A stretch of 33,952 bases of DNA from JAUJNH01 sp038253125. Its GTDB lineage: Bacteria > Actinomycetota > Acidimicrobiia > Acidimicrobiales > JAUJNH01. Both the position numbers and the translations under genes were made by a program. Of this stretch, positions 22,395 to 28,931 are shown piece after piece (the first letter of the stretch is position 1; every line of letters begins with the position of its first letter). Location: the NCBI GenBank assembly GCA_038253125.1, contig JBBSHM010000021.1, forward strand, positions 1-33,952, given 5' to 3'. Below the pieces are notes generated by a model. That model was given only the letters and a program-made list of their open reading frames with translations. It did no database searches and was not told the DNA's origin.

Positions 22395-23545
22395 CCGGGG
22401 TGGCAGCCTTGGCCGACGAGGGCTGCCTGGCCGCCCTGGCCGGCCTGTCCGGAATGGGCCCCCGCCGGCTCTCGGCCCTGCTCGAGGCTCATGGAGCACC
22501 GGCACGGGCATGGGCCGTCGTGGTGGCGGGTTCCGCCGCCGCCACGCCGGCCGTGGCGGGCGTGCTCGGTCGCGACCCGGCAGGCCGGGCGGCCCGATGG
22601 GCGGCGCAGGCCGGCGGGGTCGAGCCAGATGAGGTGCTGGCCCGGCACCGGGCCGCCGGTGTAACGCTCCTCACCCCCGGGCACCCAGCGTGGCCGCCCC
22701 GGCTGGCCGATGATCCCGAGCCGCCTGCCATGCTCTGCGCCCGGGGCGATCCCGGCTGCCTGATCGGCCCGGCCTGCGCCATCGTCGGCACCCGCTCCTG
22801 CTCAGGCGAGGGGCGGCGGACCGCCCACGACCTGGCCCGCGATCTGGCCGACGCCGGCGTGGCCGTGGTGTCCGGCCTGGCCCTCGGGATCGACGGTGCC
22901 GCCCATCGCGGCGCCCTGGCCGCCGGCCCAGGGGCCGGGGGACCGGTCGGCGTTGTGGCCGGGGGTGTCGACGTCACCTATCCGCCCTCGCACGCCGAGC
23001 TCTTCGACGAGGTGGCGGCGGCAGGAGCGCTGGTCAGCGAGGCGCCCCTCGGCACACCTCCGGAGCGCTGGCGCTTCCCGGCCCGCAACCGCATCATCGC
23101 CGCCCTGGCCGACCTCGTGGTGGTGGTGGAGAGCCACGAGAGGGGTGGCTCGCTGCACACCGTCGACGCCGCCATCGAGCGCGGCCGCACGGTAGGCGCC
23201 GTCCCCGGCCCGGTGCGCAGCCCGGCCAGCGCCGGCACCAACGCGCTGCTGGCCGACCAGGCGCTGGTGGTTCGCGACGCCGACGACGTGCTGGTGGCCC
23301 TGGGGCTCGGTCGTCCGCCCCGGGCCAGCTCGCCCGGCGCCGCCTCCCGTCCCATGACGTGCGTCGAGGGGGCCGACGCCGCCGTGCTCGATGCCGTGGG
23401 CTTCTCGGCCACCTCTACCGAGCAGGTGGTGGCTGCGGCCGGCCTGGGTCTCGGCGCCGCCCTCACCGCCCTTCAGCGGCTGGCATCTGTCGGGCTGGTG
23501 GAGAGCGGCCCGGGTTGGTGGACTCGGCGGGGCGACGGCCGATGA
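22391..23545 (+). CDS. dprA: DNA-processing protein DprA
   Basis: DprA loads RecA on incoming single strands during transformation and also occurs in species not known to be competent. The 384-residue protein has an N-terminal helical region (LAALAGLSGMGPRRLSALLE). The Rossmann fold core follows, with IVGTRSCSGEG (about 131), VVSGLALGIDGAAHRGAL (about 158-175), FPARNRIIAALADLVVVVES (about 230) and RGGSLHTVDAAIERGR. A C-terminal winged-helix (TSTEQVVAAAGLGLGAALTA) closes it. GTG 22391 overlaps the yifB stop. The region is alanine-rich with an insertion near residues 40-75. Confidence 0.94.
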   Translation: MTGVAALADEGCLAALAGLSGMGPRRLSALLEAHGAPARAWAVVVAGSAAATPAVAGVLGRDPAGRAARWAAQAGGVEPDEVLARHRAAGVTLLTPGHPAWPPRLADDPEPPAMLCARGDPGCLIGPACAIVGTRSCSGEGRRTAHDLARDLADAGVAVVSGLALGIDGAAHRGALAAGPGAGGPVGVVAGGVDVTYPPSHAELFDEVAAAGALVSEAPLGTPPERWRFPARNRIIAALADLVVVVESHERGGSLHTVDAAIERGRTVGAVPGPVRSPASAGTNALLADQALVVRDADDVLVALGLGRPPRASSPGAASRPMTCVEGADAAVLDAVGFSATSTEQVVAAAGLGLGAALTALQRLASVGLVESGPGWWTRRGDGR

Positions 23546-23646
23546 GAGGGACCGCGCTCCTCGCTGTCCTGCTCCTCGCTGTCCTGCTCCTCGCTGTCCT
23601 GCTGAGCGTCCTTCGGGCCAGGGGAGGGTTGCCGTCGCCGCCGTCT
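23542..23646 (+). other. Candidate hydrophobic leader frame after dprA (no clear stop)
   Basis: ATG 23542 overlaps the dprA stop as ATGA and reads MRGTALLAVLL followed by two more LLAVL units and SVLRARGG. This is a plausible membrane or signal helix encoded by the 15-bp triplicate. The frame has no stop before the sigma gene and continues across it to 24288, which argues against a normal gene. I list it as a possible remnant only; the end given is where the next promoter box begins. Confidence 0.2.
23556..23600 (+). repeat. 15-bp tandem repeat, three perfect copies
   Basis: GCTCCTCGCTGTCCT occurs three times without a mismatch in the 174-bp gap between dprA and the sigma factor gene. Each unit is five codons, so copy-number change would keep any reading frame. 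Confidence 0.85.
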
Positions 23647-23651
23647 AGGCT
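23646..23651 (+). promoter_or_regulatory. Candidate -10 box of the sigma factor gene
   Basis: TAGGCT lies 68 bases before GTG 23720. The intervening leader has GGAGGAGCACC at 23660-23670, too far from the start to be its ribosome binding site. Confidence 0.4.
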
Positions 23652-23719
23652 GACCTTTCGGAGGAGCACCAGCTTCAGCAGCAGGAGCACACCCATCCTC
23701 GGGGGTAGGCGGGTCAGCA

Positions 23720-24502
23720 GTGATCACCGAAACCGACGGACCAGAGGCGATCTCGGGGATCTGGGACGCCTACAAAGACGCCGCCGACCCGGCGGCCCGG
23801 GACCGTCTGATTGTCCACTACTCGCCACTCGTCAAGTACGTGGCCGGACGCGTCGCCTCGGGTCTGCCCCAGTCGGTCGACCAGGGGGACCTGGTCTCCT
23901 ACGGGATCTTCGGTCTGATCGACGCCATCGACAAGTTCGACACCAGCCGGGGCATCAAGTTCGAGACCTACGCCATCACCCGGATCAGGGGGGCGATAAT
24001 CGACGAGCTGCGCTCGATCGACTGGGTCCCCCGTTCGGTGCGGGCCAAGGCCCGCCTGGTCGAGAAGGCGTACGCCAGCCTCGAGCACCGCATCCTGCGG
24101 ACGCCGACCGACATCGAGGTCGCCGACGAGATGGGCATCGCCAAGGAGGACCTGCAGCAGATCTTCACCCAGATCTCCTTTGTGGGGCTGGTGGCGCTCG
24201 ACGAGGTTCTAGCCGGGGGCGACGGGCGGAGCCAGACGCTCGGCGACACCTTGGCGGACAAGGGCGAAGGGCCGGTCGGAGCCTTTGAGGGCGCGGAGAT
24301 GAAGCAGATCCTCGCCACCGCCATCAACCGGCTCGCCGAGCGCGAGAAGCTGGTGCTGACCCTCTACTACTACGAGGGCCTGACGCTGTCCGAGATCGGC
24401 AAGGTCATCGGTGTCACCGAGAGCCGGGTGTGCCAGATACACACCAAGGCGGTGCTGCAGCTGCGGTCCCGCATGAAGGACACCCAGGCCGACTCGGCGT
24501 AG
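23720..24502 (+). CDS. whiG: WhiG/FliA-family RNA polymerase sigma factor
   Basis: This 260-residue sigma-28-type factor has region 2, with RDRLIVHYSPLVKYVAGRVA, the core-binding DLVSYGIFGLIDAIDKFD (about 57-74) and the -10 recognition helix FETYAITRIRGAIIDELR (about 81-98). Region 3 is at about 110-160. Region 4 has LTLYYYEGLTLSEIGKVIGV and the recognition helix ESRVCQIHTKAVLQLRSRM. In Streptomyces whiG lies at this same place, between dprA and the peptidase-rpsB genes, and controls sporulation. In motile relatives the same family runs flagellar genes, and which regulon applies here is unknown. No anti-sigma gene is adjacent. GTG 23720 fits the family start. Confidence 0.9.
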   Translation: MITETDGPEAISGIWDAYKDAADPAARDRLIVHYSPLVKYVAGRVASGLPQSVDQGDLVSYGIFGLIDAIDKFDTSRGIKFETYAITRIRGAIIDELRSIDWVPRSVRAKARLVEKAYASLEHRILRTPTDIEVADEMGIAKEDLQQIFTQISFVGLVALDEVLAGGDGRSQTLGDTLADKGEGPVGAFEGAEMKQILATAINRLAEREKLVLTLYYYEGLTLSEIGKVIGVTESRVCQIHTKAVLQLRSRMKDTQADSA

Positions 24503-24565
24503 ATCCACCTCCCCCTCAGAGCTTCCCCCCGCAGCGCCGTCGCCTCCCGAACCAGGAGGAAGCCC

Positions 24566-25486
24566 GTGGTACCAACCCGCGTCGCTCTCGCTGTCCCGCT
24601 CGTTGCCCTGCTCCTGGCTGCTCCAGCCGCCGCCGATCCCGCTCAGAGCCCGGCCGGCCCGCCGAGCCCCGTCGTGTACCAGCTCCCCGTCCCGGGCCCG
24701 GTTGTAGATCCCTACCGGCCGCCCTCGACCCCCTACGGCCCCGGCAACCGCGGCATCGACTTCGCCACGACCCCCGGTGAGCGGGTGGTCGCACCCGCCG
24801 ACGGCGTGGTGACATTCGCCGGGGCGGTGGCGGGTGCCCTCCACGTCGTGCTGCTGCACAGTGACGGGATCCGCACGTCGCTGTCCTTCCTGTCCAGCGT
24901 CCTCGTCACCAGGGGCCAGCAGGTGGTTCGAGGCCAGTCCGTCGGGCTGGCCGGTTCCGAGGTCCACTTCGGGGCCCGGCGCGGCGAGGTCTACCTCGAC
25001 CCGTCGACTCTGCTCAACGGCGCGCCCGACACCGGCGCCCGATCGGTCCTGGTGCCGGACGGACCGGGACGGGCCCTCGCAGCCGCGGACGAGGCGGCCG
25101 GTCTGAGCCGCCTGCTGGCCGGAGTCGTGAGTCGTGCTGGGCCGACCGGCGCCTCTGCACGTGACGCGACGCCACCGGACGCGACCCCGCAGGAGGTGGC
25201 GACGCAGCAGGTGGTGGCGCAGCAGGTGGCGACGGAGCAGGTGGCGGCGCAGCAGGTGGCGGCGCTGGGGCGGGCGGCCGCCGCTGCCGGGGCGCCGGCA
25301 GCCTGGGTCGTCATGGCGGGCGCGGCCGGCGCCTTGGCCGAGCAGGAGCCCTGCTCGTCGAGCTGTCGGTCGAGCGCGCAGCTGCTGGGGGACGCAGCAC
25401 TTGGTGTGGCTGCCCGGGCCGGCACCGGCGACAGCGGGGCGGTGGCCACCACCGGCACGGCCGCCTCGGCGCCCCGTCGGCCTTGA
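24566..25486 (+). CDS. Secreted M23/LytM-domain protein, probably inactive
   Basis: This encodes 306 residues: a signal peptide (VALAVPLVALLLAAPAAADP, cleavage after AAA), a proline-rich linker, then a LytM beta-sheet domain at about residues 57-150. YGPGNRGIDFATTPGERVVA stands where active enzymes have HRGxD, so the first zinc histidine is Asn. SLSFLSSV replaces the usual YxHLSS histidine, and EVHFGARRGEVYLDP has Glu where the HxH motif has its first His. Three of the usual metal or catalytic positions are therefore changed, suggesting a binding or regulatory role. The C-terminal half is alanine-rich with five QQVAx repeats. GTG 24566 has AGGAGGA five bases upstream. A similar gene precedes rpsB in Mycobacterium and Streptomyces. 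Confidence 0.8.
   Translation: MVPTRVALAVPLVALLLAAPAAADPAQSPAGPPSPVVYQLPVPGPVVDPYRPPSTPYGPGNRGIDFATTPGERVVAPADGVVTFAGAVAGALHVVLLHSDGIRTSLSFLSSVLVTRGQQVVRGQSVGLAGSEVHFGARRGEVYLDPSTLLNGAPDTGARSVLVPDGPGRALAAADEAAGLSRLLAGVVSRAGPTGASARDATPPDATPQEVATQQVVAQQVATEQVAAQQVAALGRAAAAAGAPAAWVVMAGAAGALAEQEPCSSSCRSSAQLLGDAALGVAARAGTGDSGAVATTGTAASAPRRP
25193..25267 (+). repeat. 15-bp in-frame tandem repeat, five imperfect copies
   Basis: Five 15-bp units of the type CAGGTGGCGGCGCAG encode EVATQ, QVVAQ, QVATE, QVAAQ and QVAAL in the tail of the secreted M23-like protein. Confidence 0.8.
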
Positions 25487-25533
25487 CGGTGTCACCACCT
25501 GCCCACTCGGGCCGCGACGGGTCACATGAGGGG

Positions 25534-25539
25534 TAACCT
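25534..25539 (+). promoter_or_regulatory. Candidate -10 box of rpsB-tsf
   Basis: TAACCT within GGGTAACCTC lies 136 bases before ATG 25676. The transcription start would fall at about 25546, directly at the hairpin 25546-25573. Confidence 0.4.
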
Positions 25540-25545
25540 CGGGCT

Positions 25546-25573
25546 TGCGGCCGTCGCCCAGCGGTGGGCCGCA
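25546..25573 (+). promoter_or_regulatory. Hairpin in the rpsB leader
   Basis: TGCGGCC (25546-25552) pairs perfectly with GGCCGCA (25567-25573), and the 14-base loop can form a further short stem. It lies at the predicted 5' end of a roughly 130-base leader. In other bacteria the rpsB leader binds S2 for autoregulation; whether this hairpin does so is untested. Confidence 0.35.
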
Positions 25574-25675
25574 GCATCACACCATCCACCTGTGCAGCCG
25601 CCGGCAACCCACGGTCGCGCCCTTCCGGGCGTGCCCCGCTGGCGGTCGAGACCAACCGAGGGAGAACTCAACCAC

Positions 25676-26698
25676 ATGGCCGTAGTGACGATGAAGCAGC
25701 TGCTCGAGGCCGGTGTCCACTTCGGGCACCAGACCCGCCGTTGGAACCCGAAGATGAAGCGCTTCATCTTCGGCGAGCGCAACGGCATCTACATCATCGA
25801 CCTGAAGCAGACGCTGGAGCGGACGGCGACCGCCTATGAGTTCGTGCGCGACCTCGTGGCCGGGGGCGGCACCATCTTGTTCATCGGCACCAAGAAGCAG
25901 ACCCAGGACCCGGTGGCCACCTCGGCGCTGGCCTGCGGCATGCCCTACATCAACGAGCGCTGGCTCGGCGGGATGCTCACCAACTACACGACCATCCTGA
26001 CCCGTGTGCAGAAGCTCCGCGAGCTCGATCGAATGCAGCAGGCCGGCGACTTCGAGGCCATGCCGAAGAAGGAGGCCCTGATGAAGTCGCGCGAGCTCGA
26101 GAAGCTTCAGCGCAACCTCGGCGGCATCAAGGGCATGAGCCGCCAGCCTGACGCGGTGTTCATCATCGACACCAAGAAGGAGCACATCGCCGTCACCGAG
26201 GCGAACAAGCTCAACATCCCGATCGTCGCCGTGGTCGACACCAACTGTGACCCCGACCTGATCCAGTACGTGATCCCGGGCAACGACGACGCCATCCGGG
26301 CCGGCAACCTGCTCTGCCGGGTCATAGCCGACGCCGTCGACGAGGGCCGCTACATCGCCGCCAAGAAGGCCGGGCGCGCCGCCCAGGCCGCGGCGGCCGC
26401 CCGGACGGCCGAGGACGAGGCCCGCATCGCCGCTGAGCAGGCTGCTGCCCGCGAGCAGGCGGCCGCCGATCAGGCCGAGCGGGAGGCACGCCTCAGCGCG
26501 GCCGCCGCCTCGGTCGACGCTGGCGACCCACCCGCCGACGACACCTCCGTCGAGCCCGCCGGCTCCGGAGGCACAGACGAGCCCGCCGGCTCCGGAGGCA
26601 CAGACGAGCCCGCCGGCTCCGGAGGCACAGACGAGCCCGCCGGCTCCGGAGGCACAGACGAGCCCGAGGTCGTCCCGGCGGCTTCAACCGACGCCTGA
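25676..26698 (+). CDS. rpsB: 30S ribosomal protein S2 with long repetitive tail
   Basis: S2 binds the 30S platform and anchors S1 in many bacteria. The core (residues 1 to about 230) is standard: MAVVTMKQLLEAGVHFGHQT, RRWNPKMKRFIFGERNGIYI, NERWLGGMLTNYTTI, and VVDTNCDPDLIQYVIPGNDD near the end. A tail of about 110 residues follows, first an Ala/Glu-rich helix and then four exact copies of EPAGSGGTD (293-328). The frame is open upstream to 25526, but ATG 25676 has GGGAG and gives the conserved N-terminus. The tail is acidic and probably disordered. Total length, 340, is well above the usual 230-280. tsf follows after 44 bp. Confidence 0.97.
   Translation: MAVVTMKQLLEAGVHFGHQTRRWNPKMKRFIFGERNGIYIIDLKQTLERTATAYEFVRDLVAGGGTILFIGTKKQTQDPVATSALACGMPYINERWLGGMLTNYTTILTRVQKLRELDRMQQAGDFEAMPKKEALMKSRELEKLQRNLGGIKGMSRQPDAVFIIDTKKEHIAVTEANKLNIPIVAVVDTNCDPDLIQYVIPGNDDAIRAGNLLCRVIADAVDEGRYIAAKKAGRAAQAAAAARTAEDEARIAAEQAAAREQAAADQAEREARLSAAAASVDAGDPPADDTSVEPAGSGGTDEPAGSGGTDEPAGSGGTDEPAGSGGTDEPEVVPAASTDA
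26552..26659 (+). repeat. 27-bp tandem repeat, four perfect copies, in rpsB
   Basis: GAGCCCGCCGGCTCCGGAGG plus CACAGAC is repeated four times with no mismatch and followed by a partial fifth (GAGCCCG). Each unit adds nine residues to the S2 tail in frame. Exact identity even at third positions implies recent slippage or unequal crossing over. Confidence 0.95.
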
Positions 26699-26742
26699 GG
26701 CGACCTCACCCACCAACGATCACGAGACGAGGAGATAACGCC

Positions 26743-27543
26743 ATGGCAGTGAGCGCTGCGACTGTGAAGCAGCTCCGGGATGCCACCGGCGCCGGGATGA
26801 TGGACGCCAAAAAGGCGCTAGAGGAGGCGGCGGGCGATCAGGCCGCGGCCGCCCAGCTGCTGCGGGAGAAGGGCCTGAGCAAGGTGGGGTCCAGGAGCGA
26901 CCGAGAGAACAGCGAGGGCGCCGTCGGCACCTTTCTCGACCGTGACAAGGGTGTCGCCGCCCTGGTCGAGCTCAAGTGCGAGACCGACTTCGTGGCCAAG
27001 AACCCCGACTTCGTGAACATGGCGCACGAGCTGGCGGCGCTGGTGGCCGAGGGCGGGGACGAGGCCATCGACCAGAAGAAGGACGACCTCGACACCCTCA
27101 AGATCACCTTGAAGGAGAACATCGAGGTCGGCGCCGTCAAGCGGCTGGAGGTGGAGGCCGCCACCACGATCGACCTCTACCAGCACGTGCAGGACGGCCG
27201 GGTCAAGAACGGCGTGATCGTGGCGGTGGAGGCCGGCACGGTCGAGATGGCCCATGACATCGCCGTCCACATCGCCTTCGCCAAGCCCAGGTACCTGACC
27301 CGCGACGAGATCCCAGCGGGGGTGATCGACGCCGAGCGGGCCACGTTTGAGACCATCGCCCGCAACGAGGGCAAGCCGGACGGCGCCCTGCCGAAAATCG
27401 TCGAGGGTCGCCTCAACGGCTTCTACAAAGAGGTCGCCCTGCTGGACCAGCCCTATGTTCGGGATGAGAAGCAGAGCATCCGCCAGCTGCTCGGAGGCGC
27501 CACGCTGGCCGCCTACGCCCAGGTAGTCATCGGCGCCAAGTAG
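26743..27543 (+). CDS. tsf: Elongation factor Ts
   Basis: EF-Ts recycles EF-Tu by GDP release. The 266-residue protein has the N-terminal UBA-like domain TVKQLRDATGAGMMDAKKAL. The EF-Tu-contacting core CETDFVAKNPDFV contains the critical TDFV motif. VAVEAGTVEMAHDIAVHIAF and LDQPYVRDEKQSIRQLL follow in the C-terminal dimerisation region. ATG 26743 has GAGGAG at 26729-26734. The rpsB-tsf-pyrH-frr order is highly conserved. The pyrH start follows three bases after its TAG. Confidence 0.97.
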   Translation: MAVSAATVKQLRDATGAGMMDAKKALEEAAGDQAAAAQLLREKGLSKVGSRSDRENSEGAVGTFLDRDKGVAALVELKCETDFVAKNPDFVNMAHELAALVAEGGDEAIDQKKDDLDTLKITLKENIEVGAVKRLEVEAATTIDLYQHVQDGRVKNGVIVAVEAGTVEMAHDIAVHIAFAKPRYLTRDEIPAGVIDAERATFETIARNEGKPDGALPKIVEGRLNGFYKEVALLDQPYVRDEKQSIRQLLGGATLAAYAQVVIGAK

Positions 27544-27546
27544 TCC

Positions 27547-28278
27547 GTGAACCCCATGGAGGGCCCGCGCTGGCCCCGGGTGGTGCTCAAGATGTCGGGG
27601 GAGGCGCTGGCCAGCGCCGCCGCAGCGGAGACCAGCGACAACACCACGGTCGACCGCATCGCCGCCGAGCTGGCCGCCGCCCGTTCGCAGCTGGGCGTGG
27701 AGATCGCCGTGGTGATCGGCGGCGGCAACATCTGGCGGGGGGCGGCCGGCGAGGCCGAGGGGATGGACCGGGCCACCAGCGACCACATGGGGATGCTCGG
27801 CACCGTCATCAACGCACTCGCCCTGCAGGATGCCCTCGAGCGGCACGGCCAGCCGACCCGGGTGCAGTCGGCCATCGACATGGCGGCGGTGTGCGAGCCC
27901 TACATCCGGCGTCGGGCCATCCGCCACCTGGAGAAGGGCCGGGTCGTGGTGTTCGCCGCCGGCCTCGGCAGCCCGTTCTTCACCACCGACACCCCGGCCG
28001 CTCTCCGGGCGGCCGAGATCGGAGCCGGTGCGGTGCTGAAGGGCACGGCGGTCGACGGCGTGTACACCGCGGATCCTCGCAGGGACCCGACCGCCACCAG
28101 GATCCTGACCCTCACCTTCGACGAGGCGTTGCGCCAGGACCTCAGGGTCATGGACCTGACGGCGTTCACCATCTGCCGGGAGAACGACATACCGGTCTTC
28201 GTCTTCGACGTCATGGAGGCAGGGAACATCGTGCGCGCCATGGCCGGAGAGCCGGTGGGTACGCTCGTCACCCGATGA
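27547..28278 (+). CDS. pyrH: Uridylate kinase
   Basis: UMP kinase phosphorylates UMP to UDP, feeding RNA and cell-wall nucleotide sugars. The 243-residue protein belongs to the amino-acid kinase fold. Motifs are RVVLKMSGEALA (about 11-22), AVVIGGGNIWRG, MDRATSDHMGMLGTVINALA, FAAGLGSPFFTTDTPAALRA and KGTAVDGVYTADPRRDPTA. GTG 27547 directly after tsf is used; ATG 27556 is an equally good start three codons later. Neither has a clear Shine-Dalgarno, so coupling to tsf is likely. It ends in an ATGA overlap with frr. Confidence 0.97.
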   Translation: MNPMEGPRWPRVVLKMSGEALASAAAAETSDNTTVDRIAAELAAARSQLGVEIAVVIGGGNIWRGAAGEAEGMDRATSDHMGMLGTVINALALQDALERHGQPTRVQSAIDMAAVCEPYIRRRAIRHLEKGRVVVFAAGLGSPFFTTDTPAALRAAEIGAGAVLKGTAVDGVYTADPRRDPTATRILTLTFDEALRQDLRVMDLTAFTICRENDIPVFVFDVMEAGNIVRAMAGEPVGTLVTR

Positions 28279-28850
28279 GCGCAGGGTCCGACGTCGTCGC
28301 CATGGTCCTTGACGACACCCAGGAGAAGATGGCCAGGGCGGCCGATCACACATCGGTCGAGCTCGCCGGCATCCGCACGGGGAGGGCCAGCCCGGCTCTG
28401 GTCGAGAAGCTGAAGGTCGACTACTACGGCGCCAGCACGCCGCTTCAGCAGATCGCCGGCATCTCGGCTCCCGAGGCCCGCCTCCTCGTGATCAGCCCCT
28501 ACGACAAGAGCTCGATGAAGGCCATCGAGAAGTCGATCCAGGAGTCGGACCTCGGCATCAACCCCCAGAACGACGGGACGGTGATCCGCCTGGCCATCCC
28601 GGCGCTCACCGAGGAGCGTCGCCGGGACCTGGCCAAGCAGGCCAGGCACAAGGCCGAGGACGGCCGGGTCACCGTCCGCAACCTGCGGCGCCAGGCCCGC
28701 CACGAGCTCGACGGGTTCGAGAAGGACGGGGAGGTCGGCACCGACGAGGTCGAGCGGGCCGAGCGGGACCTCGACAAGCTGACATCGGATCACGTGGGGA
28801 GGATCGATGACATGCTTCACCACAAGGAAGCCGACCTCATGCATGTGTGA
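28275..28850 (+). CDS. frr: Ribosome recycling factor
   Basis: RRF, with EF-G, splits post-termination ribosomes. The 191-residue protein has the three-helix bundle pattern: ELAGIRTGRASPALVEKLKV (about residues 30-49) and the hinge YYGASTPLQQIAGISAPEAR. SDLGINPQNDGTVIRLAIP and LTEERRRDLAKQARHKAEDG follow. The C-terminus has a short extension (HHKEADLMHV). ATG 28275 overlaps the pyrH stop (ATGA). An 81-bp gap follows before cdsA. Confidence 0.97.
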   Translation: MSAGSDVVAMVLDDTQEKMARAADHTSVELAGIRTGRASPALVEKLKVDYYGASTPLQQIAGISAPEARLLVISPYDKSSMKAIEKSIQESDLGINPQNDGTVIRLAIPALTEERRRDLAKQARHKAEDGRVTVRNLRRQARHELDGFEKDGEVGTDEVERAERDLDKLTSDHVGRIDDMLHHKEADLMHV

Positions 28851-28931
28851 TCCGCCCGCCCATGCACGTAGACGCCGGGCAGACCTGCAAGGCTGGGCGG
28901 CTGGGCCAGCAGAAGTTGAGGAGGCGGGGCC

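Noticed and set aside
20781..22511. Long minus-strand frame opposite yifB
   Set aside because: It lies wholly over yifB and the dprA start, is arginine-, glycine- and proline-rich, and lacks domain signatures.
26552..26659. Possible CRISPR array in the rpsB 3' end
   Set aside because: The units are directly adjacent with no spacers, are in frame and encode a protein tail, so they are a minisatellite.
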